Assembly: GCA_032173965.1 (NCBI GenBank)
Contig: CM063284.1
Location: 101,308,410 to 101,372,409 of the forward strand
Origin: Sitta carolinensis
Taxonomy: Eukaryota; Chordata; Aves; Passeriformes; Sittidae
Direction: 5' to 3'
DNA length: 64,000 bases
Of the stretch, positions 1 through 14,429 are shown piece after piece. A model generated the notes under the pieces. That model made no database searches, had not been told where the DNA came from, and saw only the letters and a program-made list of their open reading frames with translations. Each line of letters begins with the position of its first letter. The stretch's first letter is position 1. Made by a program: the position numbers and the translations under genes.

Positions 1-2333
1 TGGGGTGAAAATTTATTACTGACTAAATGCTCCAGGACTCAGCAACCAAAGCAGATGCTGCAGCCCACCCCAAAACTTTTACAGGCGCTGCTCTTTCTGA
101 CAGTCTTCTCATGCCTCTCCCTTCCTTTCCTCTCCCTTTGTGAATATTGGCTTGGAAGGCAGGAGGTGAAAAGAGGGAGGGGGGAAAAGTTATTTTTGGC
201 CGTCAACTTTTTATGGCATGCCTGTTCCATAAAACTCTTCGGAGCTGTCTGTCTCACCCAGGTCAGAACAAAATGAGGTCTGAAAAGGCAGAAAAATTTC
301 TTCATGAGACATAAGCTGTCCAGCTGCCAGCCAGTAGCAATAATGTCCCAAAGCATTGACCCACTCAGGGCCTTGAGCCAGCAAAATGCAGGCGCAGAGA
401 GCCTAGGGATATAAAGTGCTTATAAACCCACTGGATGCTTCTCTGAGGTGAAATTCCCTCAAGGGGAGCTTTCCTCGACTTGAAAGGGCTGGGCCCAGAG
501 TCCTTGCTCCGCACAGGGTGGCAGTCTAGACAGTGGGCGGTGGGGAGGGGGCTGGCAGGGGGGAGCTGCTTCCTGCTCTCTGCCAGGAGGCTCCTCCATC
601 CCCCGACGCCCTCAGCACTGCCCCTGCAGCCAAAGCTGCGACCCTCCTGCGCTGCCATGGCCCTTGTCTCAGCATTTCGACACAGCATCTCTACAAGAAA
701 CACAGGAGCCTCCTCAGAATTGACACAGGGAGGGCGAAAGAAGTGTGATTAACTGGGCAACATGATTGCATAGCACATCAAGAAATGCCTCTCTTCACAT
801 CTTCAGGGTCAGCAGTGCCTGTCAAAAGCAAGATCGAGAGTCCTAAAAAACTTTACAGAGGCTGTTATGGCACTGATTCTCAACACATTGTTTAAAAGCT
901 TGAAGGCTGCTTATTTAAAATATCTAACGCAGGTGGAAGACTGAACAGAAATGGATTTTAGGGAGCAGATCCATGATGTAATTTCTCCTTTTTTTAGTTA
1001 GCTTTTTCTCTTTTCTCAAACAGAGCCACTCAAGTTAACTGAATTAGCACATATGCCTCTCCAGACACCATTCAGCACCTAATCAAGTGGTAGGATTACA
1101 AATACCATGTGCTGCAGCAGTGTCTGAATCTCAGTTGTTGAAGGTTAGATTGTCTTTACAGCTTTGCACCAGTGGGACCAAAATATTGCACCAGGTAAGC
1201 AGTAATTTCATTGCATCAGGCAAATGCCACACAGAAAATAAAGTTTACAGAAAATGTGGAACATGTGAGTCATGCAAAACAACTTTTCTGCTCTGCTACT
1301 TCAGTAACATAAGGCAGAAGTTACCTCTGAAATGAATTACCTCTGAACTGCTGAATTACAAGTGAAATGAAGAGGTAACATTTCAAGGTAAGCAGATCCC
1401 TGCCTAGGTAAAGCTGTCTGTCTCTTGCTGGGAGGCAGATACAGCCTCTCCAAACCAGAGATCAACTTTCCTAATTGAGCGAGAAGGAGATGCTAGAGGA
1501 GGGCAGAGGGAAAGGTGGATACGGATTTTATCTGTGATGGCTGCAGGGTCTTGAAATAACCTTGACAGAATAATTAAATGTCATTTAGAGAGGAAAATTT
1601 ATTATTTATGGATGTATTGAAATAACTAGGGGAAAAGTAGATCTTCAGCATTCTGAAGATAAGTAGCTCCCCAAAAGAAGAAGGAGCAAGCAACAGGGAA
1701 AGCAGACATTCCAGAATGAAGTGTCTCTATTTTCAAGTGGATCCCAGAGATCACCCAGCTGAGTAAGAAACAACTCTCTGGATTTCTAAGATCTTAACAA
1801 AAAGGCTTCAACTGAGAAGAGATGCCCAGATCTACTTTTTGAGCAAGCATTTTTCCAGGGCTGGTAGAGGCAGTTAGTTGCCCATTCTCCTGGCTTACTT
1901 AACTTACAGGTTTGCTTTCAGAGCCAACACGTCTGTACAGCCAAGTCTCTGCGTTCACTACTAGCAAATTGTTTATTTGCAGCTGTTGTGCTCTGAGCAA
2001 GATAAACAAGATCAGAAAAGCTTATGTGAAGGTGAAATAGTAGAGCTGGTCCTAGCTACAGCCAACCAAAAGGGTTAGCCCACTGCCTGCATGAAGCAAC
2101 TGGCATTGTCTTACAGGGAAAACAGGGAAAGTGATCCCAGCACCAGCAAGAACTTTCTATAAAACACACCAATCACTGGGAGTACGAGACAGATGAACAC
2201 ACAGAAGGAAAGGCAAAGAAAGGGTGGAATCAGCTAAGATCAGAAGGTAGTGGCACAAACCAGTACTTTTGAAAGGCAAAAAATGAATGCAGATTTGAAA
2301 AGGTTATAAAGATATTTAATTTTTGAAGTCTTG
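1..2333. other. No gene recognised
   Basis: Non-coding by eye. The stretch at 480-690 is GC-richer and open in overlapping frames on both strands, but the predicted peptides resemble no family I know and lack splice or codon evidence. Confidence 0.6.
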
Positions 2334-2665
2334 TCATAGAATCGTAAAACCAGTTAGTTTGCTATCATCAAGTCCAACCACTAACCAAGAACTGCCAAAT
2401 CCACCACTAAACCATGTCCCCAAGAGCCATATCCACACATTGCTTTGAACACTGTCAGGGATGATGACTCTACGACTTCCTTGGGCATCTTATTCCAATG
2501 CCTGACAACCCTTTAGGTAAAGACATTTTTCCTAATATCCAATCTAAGCAACCCCTGGCACAACTTGAGACTGTTTTCTCTTGTCCTATCACTTGTTACC
2601 TGGAAGAAGAGACTGGTCTCCCACCTCACCACAACCTTCTTCCAGGAAGTTGAATATACAAGCAC
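2334..2665 (-). mobile_element. CR1 LINE 3' fragment (old, diverged)
   Basis: Starts TCATAGAATCG and reads AAGTCCAACCACTAACC, CTTGGGCATCTTATTCCAATGCCTGA, then CCTAATATCCAATCTAA: the antisense of the CR1 3' end. The CR1 3' terminus is at the low coordinate. Truncated at its 5' side, as CR1 copies usually are. Confidence 0.88.
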
Positions 2666-5600
2666 CTCTGAAGAAGTTACACTGTACAGTCTGGTAATTG
2701 ATATTTCAATGAGTTTTAGCCTATGAACTTCTGTATTTTGTATCTCTCTCGGCTGTCAGGTACAGCTTTGACTCCACATTTGCACATTTCAGCATCTGTT
2801 ATATTTTCTTTAGCATTCAGCCTCCTCCAACTTTCATCAAAAGGATCTGTAGCCTGCTTTAGAGCTGATCTGGCAAAGAAATCCACAATGAAAAATTTCA
2901 TGCAAGAGCTCCCTAAGGTCTCCAGGTCTTATGAGTTTGGAAGATTTCCAGCCCTCTCCCAGGGACTTCCCAGTTCACACACAAAGAATTTTCAGACAAT
3001 TGGACTGACATTAAATAAAATTTAACTCCCTAAATCCCCAGGGTCTAGAATAAAAAGGAAAAATACATATAAATTTAGGCAGATGAATAGTTATACAGCA
3101 TAGAGAGAAGAGCACTGGAGGGCTAGTGGAATTTGCTGCTGCCACAGCAGGATGGCTGATTCCAGCTCAGCTGTGGTCATAAGCAGCTTGATGGGCCTCA
3201 AGGTGCTTACAGGAGAAAACCACATTTGCCGTAGGAACTTTGTGCTCTCAGATAGATTGGACAGGTAGTGGGGGAAATGTCACTTCAGATTTAAATCTCA
3301 CTTCTGAGGGAAGAAGTGTTAACAGCAGTCTTAATTAAGAAAAAAGACAACAATATGGGAGCCTTCAGAAGTGAAATCCCCTACCATATAGATGCCTTTG
3401 TAGCAGAGTCTGTGCAAGCTCCCCCATTAGATACTGTATGTAGCCACCAGGAAACAAGAAGATTCACAGCCATGCAGCACAGCTGGAAAAAAACACATTT
3501 AAAACTTACTCATATGCGTCATCCCATGGCATACAGGAGTGATGCTGCATTAAGTAATTGTTGTATCAGCTAATGCAATGCATATATTTGTATATTTCAC
3601 ATATAACCATATACATTGTGTAGATACCATGTATAGATTTGTTACATTAGCAAGTACATACATTACAGTATGGGGCTTTTTCAGCAAAAAGGGACCTTTA
3701 AGTAATTTATGATTAAAAGAAACTAAACTCAGATGTTCCCTCAAGGCAGATTGCTTAGAACATACTTAAGAATATTGTGGATGGGCTGAGTGTACTTGGT
3801 AGCTGGCACCTTTTATTGGGGGAATCCCAAATGGGAGCATTTTAGAGCAGTCCCCCCGCTCCAGTGACCCGCATCAGCAGCAGTCAGCAAACAGCTGGTT
3901 ATACGCAGACCAGCAAAGCAAGATCCAGGTAATGCACCGAAAGATTGCAAGCTCACAGAGCCTCACATCTGCTGCCTCTTCCAAAAGCTGCAGATTCCAC
4001 AGAGACACAGAGATCACTCTTTCTTCACACAAAAGATTCAGTCTACAAGGCCAGCTCCACAAGCCTGTGTAAAGCCATCTCTGCCTGGAGTCTCCAGCCC
4101 TACAGCTTCTGGCGGCCACAAAGCAGTAACAAGGACTCTGCACAAAGGCAAGGCTCCAAAATCTCCCATCAGACCTGTTCCCCTTCTTTCCTATCAGTGC
4201 ACAGAAACAGCTACAGATCTCTGCCATGCAAGGAAGGCACCATGGCCCCTTCCCACCATGGTTCAGCCCTACCACAATCCAGCTGGAGAGAGTCATGAGA
4301 CCTCTACAACTAAATACCAAAAACAGTGCAGAGCAGATCGGTACTGTCTTGGACCAAGCAAGCACAGCAGTCAGCTTTCCAGATGGCCTCAGGTTTAACA
4401 GGAGGTACTGCAGCTGCTAGGAAGGGCTTGCTTTCTAGTAATAATAATAGAATAAAAGAATATGATGCTTGGATTAAAAGAAGTCAGCTGGAGCAGGGTG
4501 CTGAAGGCAGCCTGTGCAATAGTGAGAGGCTGCAGTACAGCTCAGAACTGATGGATTACAGGTCTGTTTTCAACAGTCTGGTGGCTCCGTACAATATAGG
4601 ATAAAAGAATACTTGATAGCAAACATCACTGCAAATGGGAATTCCACTGGAGAGTATTGCCATATTTTTGGTCACATCATAACCAAGACTGCTGTTAACA
4701 CTTTTTCTCCTCAGAGGGAAAAAAAATTTAAAAAAAAGTAAATCCTAAACAAATCACTTCAGTATTATTACTTTAAATTAATGCAGTACTAGAAACCACA
4801 GTCAGACAGTAACAACACAAATCGAAATGATACTGAAATGCAGGAACTTTTCAACAAACGAGAATTCATAAGCTTCATTCAGAAGCTTTAGCTTTTAGCT
4901 TTTACAACAATAGGCATTCATGACTAACATCTCCAGGTTTAAAAGCCTAAAATAAGGGATAAAGACACCATCTCAAATAAAATAAGCCTGTTAATCTGAA
5001 GAATAAGATACATCAATTTAGCTCCCTACATGAAACTACAATCTACAAGCACTGTAGCCCTCTAATAGAAATGACTGCATAGTCATATCCCTAATTGAGT
5101 GGGAAAGACCTCTTACATTACAAGATATATTCATGATATCAGCATATACTATCTGTATTAAGTGGCCAGTGCAGAGATATTATGCTAAAACATTTTCAGT
5201 AGAAACTTTCAGTAGGTGAAAACTTAATTTTCCCCTTTACCATATACTTGACTACTCCAAAGGCTCATTTACCTTTGATAAGGGCTTCATCAGCTTGGAA
5301 ATTAGAACTCAAGCCTCTAAAAATAGGAATAAAAAAAAGCTTTAACTACACACAAAAATACTGAAGATCCTGTACAAAAAAACAGGCACTGAAAGAGTAT
5401 AAGGCTGCTGACAGAAGTGTATTCCAAGGCAGCTTTCCATGCCTCATGTATCAGCAAGATTTAAAGATCAGTAATGTAACTAAGATATAAGATGATCAGT
5501 GAACATCCAAAGCAATGCTAAACTACAGACTGTATTGTTGGCCACATGACTAAATTCTTTTGTGCAACTAAACCAAAGTGCTTTAAAGGACTCCCTCCCA

Positions 5601-8600
5601 CCTTGAAACAATTCTCCAGACATTATATGGCTATGAAGTACTTTTAGAAGAAAGTCTTGTTAAATGTTGCTTAGTGCAAAGATATCACAGGGCTCTCTGG
5701 GGACTCCTCTTTGCAGTAAAATATAACCATCTGTTCTCCTGTTAGTGGTGCATCCACAGCAGAAGCCTTGTGGTTCAGATCTGCAGTGCAGGACTGAGGG
5801 CAGATTCCCAAGCAGATCCCTCTTACCAAACTCTAATTTGTGTTATGAGGTGGTTTTGTACCACATTGTCTGAGTCCATTCCATTTGAATCTAATGCAGA
5901 GGGTGCTCTGCAGGTGCATATTAAATGCGCTATAACCCCTTACAAATTGGGTCTTGGGGCCAGATTCCTTTTGTCAGCAGTCTTTCCTTCTGGGGACATG
6001 TGATGGAGTGGTCAGGGAGAAGTACAAAAGATGATGCACAGGACCAGGCTAGAGCTAGATCACTGTAAAATACCCAAATCACACATGACATCAGTACTGG
6101 AACCTTGGTACTGATGTTTATCCCACTGATGCGTCCTTTCTGTCCCATCCTGTTCACAGGTGTGGACAGGAGGCAATAGGAATTCTCAGAGATTATTTAA
6201 GAACGTTGTCTCCTCAAAGCAAAAGGTTGAAATGATGGTACTGTTCCAGCCTTTGGCCTCTGCACATTTTCATTTCTCTGGGTCTTATTCACTTTATCCC
6301 TACTGCTTTCCTCTCCCAGACTCCAGCACGGGTCTTACTAATGGGTCAGTGTGATTGAAAAGGGGGAGGTCTAGTGTCCTTTCCTTGAAGGAGAGTCCCA
6401 CAGTGCCCCTTCCTAGTACTGTAACACATCTGAGAGAAGGCATACTCCAGCTTCCCCTGAAGCCAAGGCTTGCTTTATTTTGGTGGTATAAGGAAGTTCA
6501 AGTGCAGGACTAAAATTTTTCAAGCTGTCCTATTAACCCCTAGGGAGCAGTGATACATGGGCATTAAAACATGTCTTTTCATCAGAAGCTTTTTTTAATC
6601 TCTCACACTACTAAACTGCACTCAGGACCAAATCCATTTGCTCTCCCAAAAACCAGAAACATCACTCTATGGGTCAAAATACATCAATAAATCACAGAGG
6701 CCTTAGACCAAGTCAGACTCCTTAAGAAACATCTAGAAAGTAAGAAAACTATTTTCAAGTTATCATGGCTGATATACTTCATAGCAATGTTATAGTTACA
6801 GAAAATTCCTTTCTAGGAGGAAAGATTTCAAGCAAAAATTAAAGAGAGGATTTGATTTATAATGGAAAAAAAATTACAACTAACAAGCCAAGTTTTGCTT
6901 ACACTGAATAATCCTTAGCACCTACATAGGAAAATTCCCACTGACTGTAGTCAGAGCAGATCTGAAGCTTTAAACATGTAGCTTCCCCTTCAGCTCCAGA
7001 ATAGCAGTGCTAAAAATTAGGTGTCAGACTGGGACATGTCCTTCTGATGAGAAAGAGTGAAGAAACAGTATACAGGGAGCCCCACCTTCCTCCTGGGAAA
7101 TAACAGTACAAGGGCTTTGGCCCTCAAAGGGAAACTTGACTGGGCAGGTCCATTGAACATCTCTGGGAAAAGGGTGAGCATTTCTGACAGCGCTCAAGCG
7201 GGTGTTGGAGCTTGTGGCTGGCTCCAGGGAACAAGCTTGAGGAAAGCTGCCAGGGACCAGCTGAGCCAGAGTGCTCCATGGCGGTTGGGCTTAAGCCAGA
7301 ACAGCTAGGAAAGGCACAAAGTCTGCATTTTGTTGCAGGCAGAGAGGGCCAGTGACTGCCAGCCTTCTGCTGACAGCCATGTCATAGGGGCAGCTGGCAT
7401 GCCATTCCCTCCCAGGCAAGGAGGGGAGAGCCTTGCCATGCGAGGTCACAGTCCCACCCTGGGTGAACAAGGCCTAAAGGGAGCGAAAGTGTTTGAAGAG
7501 GATCCAGCTCAGCCTCACTGCCTGAAGCCATATCTGTTCTCCAGTGGCGAGCCATGGCAGTGTCACATGTGCTCTGAGAGCCAAGCTGCCATTGAGGGCC
7601 TTGGCGGCCAAGAAAGCAGACAAACCTGAGCATCTGCATTTGCAATCTCCACTGCTCCATAAAAGACAAGGTCAGACAGAAAACATGTGTTTCATATTTG
7701 AAAATCTGAGTGATTTACATTAGGGGAGCAGGACTGGACAGCGTGCAACCTCTAGGTTGTTAAAATTTAATTTACTAACCAATTACTATCAGATGCTTGA
7801 CTTCTTCAGCTGCCCCATATGAGGAGTTTAGTTTCTCACAATATTTTGCCTTGATTTCATTGCTCTATCCCATTCCAGGGCTGAAGAGAGATGAAATGAA
7901 GTGGGTGAGCAAAAGAAAAGGACCAGTCAGTCCCATGAGTTCATATTTTATATCCAGAGAAACCACCAGAGCATTGTCTCCCAATTTCTGTGGATCATCT
8001 TTTTTCCATTATTTGCAGCTTTACCTTAAGTAGATGGATTAAACTGAATGGTACATCTCTCATCTCAAGAGAGAAAGTCTGGAGGAGGCTGTGTCCCTAG
8101 CTGTCCTGACCTCATTCTGGCTGGATTGCTTCTCAACCATCACTCCCAGTTTGAAGTACCTAAAACATTATAAATGCATGTCTCAGAAGACAAATCTAAA
8201 TGAACCAGGATAAAAAGTAAAGGCAGAAGCAAGATTACTGCTGATAAGCATCCTTCCTGTTTCACAGGTTATGAGGTACAAGTTGGTTCTCCTGTGCTAC
8301 ACAGCTTTGGGCTGCAAGTTCACAGAAATCTCTGACCTTGGGGCAGCAATGTGTGTGGTTTTGCAAGTCTTCTTAACACTGAAGACACAACATCAACACT
8401 AGCACTGGCTGAAAGTTTTTCAAATGTTCTCCATCAAAATTAACTCCATTCTTGGTTAGTAAGTCACTCATGAAATGAACCTGGATTCCATTTAGTGTGG
8501 TGATCAGAGACCAATAATATTTTGATATTATACATAATATACATGAGCAAATTGCCAGCTCTTCTCTCCAATAATATTATCTCTCCAATGCTATTTGCAT

Positions 8601-11510
8601 TTTGAGTGACAGGTTCCCTGGGATTAGGTTAATGTTACTACTCTTAGAATAAAAGCGGAAAATATTTTAAACTGGGGAATGATCAATCTAGCCCAAACTT
8701 TAGGATGGAGAATCATTCATATTAAGACATGAAACTCCTAGTTTTCCTTTTTTTTTTTCCAACAAATACCCAGCAGGCCACAGGCAGCTGGAAAACTAAC
8801 TTCACCATGGTAATATATGAGATTGTCTTATAAAGTAGACAATCAATATGCTTTTACTTTTCCTTTTTTCTTATATTTGAGGAGGGGAACAAAAGAAGGA
8901 GGCAAGGAGGGGAGGAAGACAACAAATGTCAAACTCCAAGTCTTATGAGTATTTTAATGTCAGCAATTAACTAAGGACTGACTGTAATAGACAGCATATC
9001 TTGTGCAAAAGCTTTAAATGCATAATGTGCAGAGGTTTTTCCATATTTCTGAATGCCAGTACTTCAGGTATGTTTATATCTTTCCAGATCTCTTCATTCA
9101 GCCCTGGTTTCGCTAAAGGCAGAACACAAATGCTGTTGACCTGAGGTTACCCACTCACTATAACTGAAGAGTTACAGCAATGTTACTGTCTGGCAGATTT
9201 ATTCCTACCTGGCATTACTGCTTAGGAACTGTCTAATTAACAGTCTGTTAGACCAACCTAATGAAACATGGCAATTTCTAAGTAACAAATAGAAGGAGAG
9301 TATGCTGGTACAGGATCACTGGGTGCAACAGGGCCATGACCACAATATGTGACAAATTCTCACAACAGAAGGAAAAAGTGGAACCAAGGCATGTAGCAGA
9401 ACCAGAAGTGATGATAGAAGGCTACCAGTCCAACAGTTAGTCTAAACAGCATTAAATTCTTATTTTAAATCCATACTGTAGTAGTACTTAGAGAGAACTA
9501 TTTTTCATATTATTGCACTGTGAGGTTTCTGCATATTATTATGTTGTGGATCCTTCAGCTCTGGAAGCTGCTGCATTTCGGTAATAACCCAAATAGCCCC
9601 AAGAAGCTCACAGATAATTTGCCTGCAAATTAATGACCTTGACAAATGGTAGATATTGTTTCAACCTCCAACTCATCCATGGCCTCAATCTCCCTGTCCA
9701 CTTGTCTCTTCTAATCAGTGCCTTAGCAAGCATGATCCAGCATTTAGAAACCCTGACAGAAGAAGAAAGTGAGTATCTTTCCCCCAAGAGCGGGAGTCTG
9801 TGCTGGCAAACACACACAGGAGTCTCAGTACAGCCCTTGCCTGCTGGAGGCCTGTCTGGAAGAAAGGGTGGAAAGCCAAAAGTTTGCAATCCTCCACTGC
9901 AGGAATTTTGGCCAGTGGGTACAGTTGGCTGCCTGAAGACAGAGCACCTTGCACAGCTGAGGATCTGCTCTATTCTGTCTGTAGTCAAATACATAAACAG
10001 AAGGGAGAGAGAGAGATTGGGGGAGAGAAGGAGAGAGTTACTCTTTAACATGTACTTGGAGAATACTGGACTCCAACTTATCTCCCACACTGAGGTCCAG
10101 GGACATTAAATTGATGATCCAGATCTGAAATTAGAGCTCAGAATTTGCTTCTAGCTCTGTGATTGCAATCTTGGCTATAAAAGCATCCATAATTATCTTT
10201 TTAAAAATCTGCATCGCTGAAGGAATAAAAAATGCATGCCATTTCCTTATCTTAGTTACTTCTTGTCCTTTCCTGAAAGTGATTTTTTTAAGGCATTTGC
10301 ACTCATGGGTGTGGATGGATCTGTGCATAGAGTATCACAGTGTTTCATCCTCTCCTGGTTACAAAAATTTCACCCTTTGATTATTTTCACTTCAGTGCAG
10401 ATGGATGCGCAGCTTCCAGACTCTTCATGGAACCTCTCCTTCCTACCATTGAGACATTTATATTAAAGAGCTCAACCAGCAGAAACAAGATTATAACCAA
10501 GAATTGTCCTAGGCTTCTGCTCCAAACAATTTGATTACAGCCTGACTGTATCAGAGTTTGCCAAAGGTCCACAGGCTGCCAGTCAACCACCAAAAAAAAA
10601 AGCCCAGAACACTTTGAAAGCCATGAAGTAGGACTCACATGGTTGATATGTAATGTGGCATCCCTTAAACAAAGTGAACCATAGGGAAAAATATAATATA
10701 GAGATTGATGAGGTGAACAAAAATATACCACAGCTGTCTAGTAGTAACTTAAATCTTCATCTGAAGAGAAAATCACTGCCAGATACTTCCAACCATTCAT
10801 ATAGAAATCAGGAATATCAATGTCTTTAAAAACTACCTAGAAATTAAGTTCAGGAAAATCAGGAAGAGAGCCAAAGACAAATAACTACACAGAAATAACT
10901 CAGAAGACTGACAAAGACAATATCATTCCTATTTTAAGCAATTAATTTACATTTAACCCAGCTGTCTCAAAATGCTATAATTCTTTATCATATGGTATGT
11001 GCTATATTAGTGAGCACATCACAGTTAACTTTCAGAAGTATTAATTCCACACTCAAAATAAAGAGTTTGGTGACAAAATTTTCAGGGTGGAAAAATAGTT
11101 TGTACATTTGTAATTCAAGCCTTCATTTTATCTGCCACAACTCTCAACATGGGCATGGCCTAAATCTAAGAATTTTGTGTCATATTCACCCATTTTTTAT
11201 ATTTGGTCAAAGATAAAATGGAAAACAGTGACAAAATGCCAACCTTTCTGCCACTAACACAGTATATCCTGGATTCCTGACAAAGAACACGAGTTTTTCC
11301 ATCTACTCCAGATCCATGATAATACATTACTGAGAAACTACTGAAACTACTGTTTCTCTTCAATGGATAAAAAACAACTTCGGCACTGTTAAATTAAAAA
11401 GTAATGATTTTAATAAGATGCTGAGAAACTATCAGAAAAAAGGCCAAAAGGGTGAAAAATTACTGGAATATCCACCTAAAGCAAAGGTTTGTTTTTTTCT
11501 TCAGCCCAAA
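2666..11510. other. No gene recognised; AT-rich intergenic DNA
   Basis: No exon-like conserved peptide was seen. Notable only for moderately GC-rich stretches at 3,900-4,430 and 7,060-7,630, a purine-rich tract at about 8,878-8,930, and a segment at 9,608-10,109 open on both strands. PIEZO2 would be expected on this side from human gene order, but its conserved C-terminus was not found. Confidence 0.6.
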
Positions 11511-11612
11511 TTAAAAAAAAAAAAAAAAAAACAAACAAAAACAAAACCACAAAAAAACAAAAAACAAAAAACAAACCAAAAAAACCAAAAAAAAAAACCA
11601 AAACCACCCCAA
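11511..11612. repeat. A-rich low-complexity tract
   Basis: About 100 bp almost entirely A with interspersed C on the plus strand (CAAAAA-type units). The open frames across it are lysine/asparagine or phenylalanine homopolymer artefacts. Confidence 0.9.
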
Positions 11613-14429
11613 AAGTGATATATAGCAAAGCCTTCAAGGAACACTCCTTCTCCTGCACAAAATGCACACAACTAAAAAGGAAAGGAAACAAACATGATTC
11701 CCTTATTACTTTATTACAACTGTCCAGTTGCTGTGTATCTGGAAACTTCACTGAATAAATGCATTAGGACAGAATAGTATAAATTTGATTGAAGGCACAT
11801 CATAAAAAATGCTTTCCCTGGCTGCCTTGCATCAGAACTATGCTCAAACTACCTTCAAATGTCTGGCAAAAATGGTGACTTCTGTGATTTACACAAGCTA
11901 TCAGATGTGTGATTCCTGCTGTTCTGTTATTTATCAAGCAATGTATTATGCCTCTGGCTGTTCCTTCACCCTTCTATGATCAGGAAATCATAAGAGGGCA
12001 CAAGTACTCAGAACTGTGCAGGACTCCTCCTTGGTTTCTTCTCTCTAAGTTCACTCCTTTCCATCAAACATTGTCTCTTAGTCACTTTCTATATTTCAGT
12101 CATACTGAATGCATTGATTAACATCTCCCACATTCTGGTTCTTTATTCTGGTTCAAAAAGATCAAAGTCCTAGTAGCAGCAGTATCTATATTTAAAAGCG
12201 GCCAATTTTTTTATCATTGCAATACAATACTACACATAGTCATCAGTGGAATTATCCATAATGCAAACTCAGAAAGAGAAAACCCAACAGGCAATATTCC
12301 TGACAAAAATTACTCTGAATTCCCCTCTCCTACATTTTTAACAAACTATTTCAAAGTACAGTGAAATCATCACAGATGTAGAGTGTTTTCCCATACCTGT
12401 TTCCTGCAAAACAGATACATAGAAATTTATCCTGGAAACAGAAACCTCCCCAAAATTGTTGAAGCAATTAATGTATAGCCTAAATTACAGTAAATTTCAA
12501 GTCATCCCATTACTTCACTTCAGTAAGGGTTTCTGAAACAGGGTTTCTGATTTAGGTATCCATGACCTTCTAAACCAAAAATTACCATGTTATAAATGCC
12601 AGTAGGGATAAGCATAAAGCATGTGTGTGCATTCAGGCTGCTACTTGCACTTACTACCTTGGTTGTATGTCATTAATATCAGATTTTGTTTGGCCATGAG
12701 GTATTCACACCTGTTCCAAGTCGTGAACTTTTCCAATCACAGAATCTCCAGGGAAAAAAAGAGGTAGCAAAACCACACAGATGTGAAGCCATTTGACAGC
12801 CTGTCCATGAAGAGATCACAAGATAGTTCTGTGTTAGTACACCCAGAACCAAAGTGACTGGTGTATGCAGTCACGTGCATACTTTCTCTCTTGATTTCCC
12901 CCCGTCCCCATATCAGTCACAAGAAATCCTATGCTCCCTAATGGCTGAAGGATGACAAATACAGAAAAACAACTACTTGAACCTCAGATTGCATACTAAC
13001 ATGCATGAGCTACAAAAGGAAAAAAATCCTTATATTAGAGAATATTAAGATCCAAAGGGGGAAAAAAACCCCCTCTGAATCAACAGAAAACGAGGGTGGG
13101 GTTTTTTCACTTTACAGTGTTTCTCAACAGCATGGCCTTTCACCAAACTCATGTCTTGCATCAGGATTAGAATGAAGTATTTCAAAGTGGTGAGAAATAA
13201 CTCTTTGATGGTGTTTCAAAGAAAATGGCTTCTCAGGAATTCCCATGAGGTGCAGAATCTGGTGAGTTTGGGAAGATAAATATACAGGCAGTAGCAGTTA
13301 CCACATCATGTCTTAAAGAAAAAATTTAAAATATACTACTCTTTCTGCAGATCTGTTACTAAAGCTTTACAATATTTTGCTCAGTGTTGCTACACAGCTG
13401 CCTTACTCCCTCAAGTCCACCAGCTTTAACCACTCACTCCTTACACACCCAACCTGTGCTCTGGGCTCCAGCGCAGCTGAGAGGATCCTCATTCTTCCTC
13501 CAGATATTCAGCCTGGAAAATCATACATTGACACAGAAGAGGAGCCAGAAAATTACTGGATGGTTGCCAAGTAAATAAAATAGTTGGCACCCATAAAACA
13601 CATGGGGTACCTTAGGTTTTTACACTTCATGAATTCTCTGCTCCATTATTACCAACACAATGACTCCAGGACATTTGTTGAGCAGTGCAGCACAGCAAGC
13701 ATTGGCAAGAAAGTTGTCAGCTACAGACACAAAGAAGTTCTGTTTGCAGCCACAAAGTTTTACCTTTCATTCCTAAATTCCAGTCAGTTAGTGACAGGCA
13801 AAGGATGTAATGTGTCTGTGTTCAGACTGCCCCACATGGCACACAGCAGCAGAACCTCTCCCCAGCATGGAGAGAGCAGTCATGCCAGTCCTCATCCTTC
13901 CCTCCCGGCCTCTGTGGATGAATCAGGAAGTGGCATATTTTTTTTAAGCAAACTCCTTTCAGCAAATTACAGCAAGAGCTCTCTGTTCCATCCATCAACA
14001 TACCATTGCCTGATGACCAGCTTCCTCACTCCCTCCATTTTGTTCATTTCCCTGCACCCTGTACTTGATGTTTGTGCATGAGGTATTTCATAAAATATTG
14101 TGGCTGCACTAAGACTGCTAGTTGTAGCAGAATCAGACAGCCCTGGAGTTGAAGATTTCTTCTAACAGGTTGTAGTGTACACTGGCTACTGTTTTATCTG
14201 CCCACCCACTATCAATAACCTGGCTCTTAATCACCCGATTTCCCAAGCCCATATTCAGAGAAGTGAAAATACAACAACCTAAGCTGTCTTTGTAAGTTGA
14301 TTTCTATGAGTTCGGGCAGGTGTTTCAAGCCCCGAGAAGCAGCAGCAAGGGCACCGAAGTACCCGTGTGAATACTTCTAACCAAACCAACACACCAGCTG
14401 AGCATATTTAAAGGCAGAAGCTGTTCTGG
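11613..14429. other. No gene recognised
   Basis: AT-rich DNA without recognisable repeats or coding signal. The 165-codon frame at 13,584-14,081 encodes a low-information peptide with no family resemblance. Confidence 0.6.

Noticed and set aside
11418..11758. Lysine/asparagine-rich and phenylalanine-rich frames
   Set aside because: Produced entirely by the A-rich low-complexity tract.
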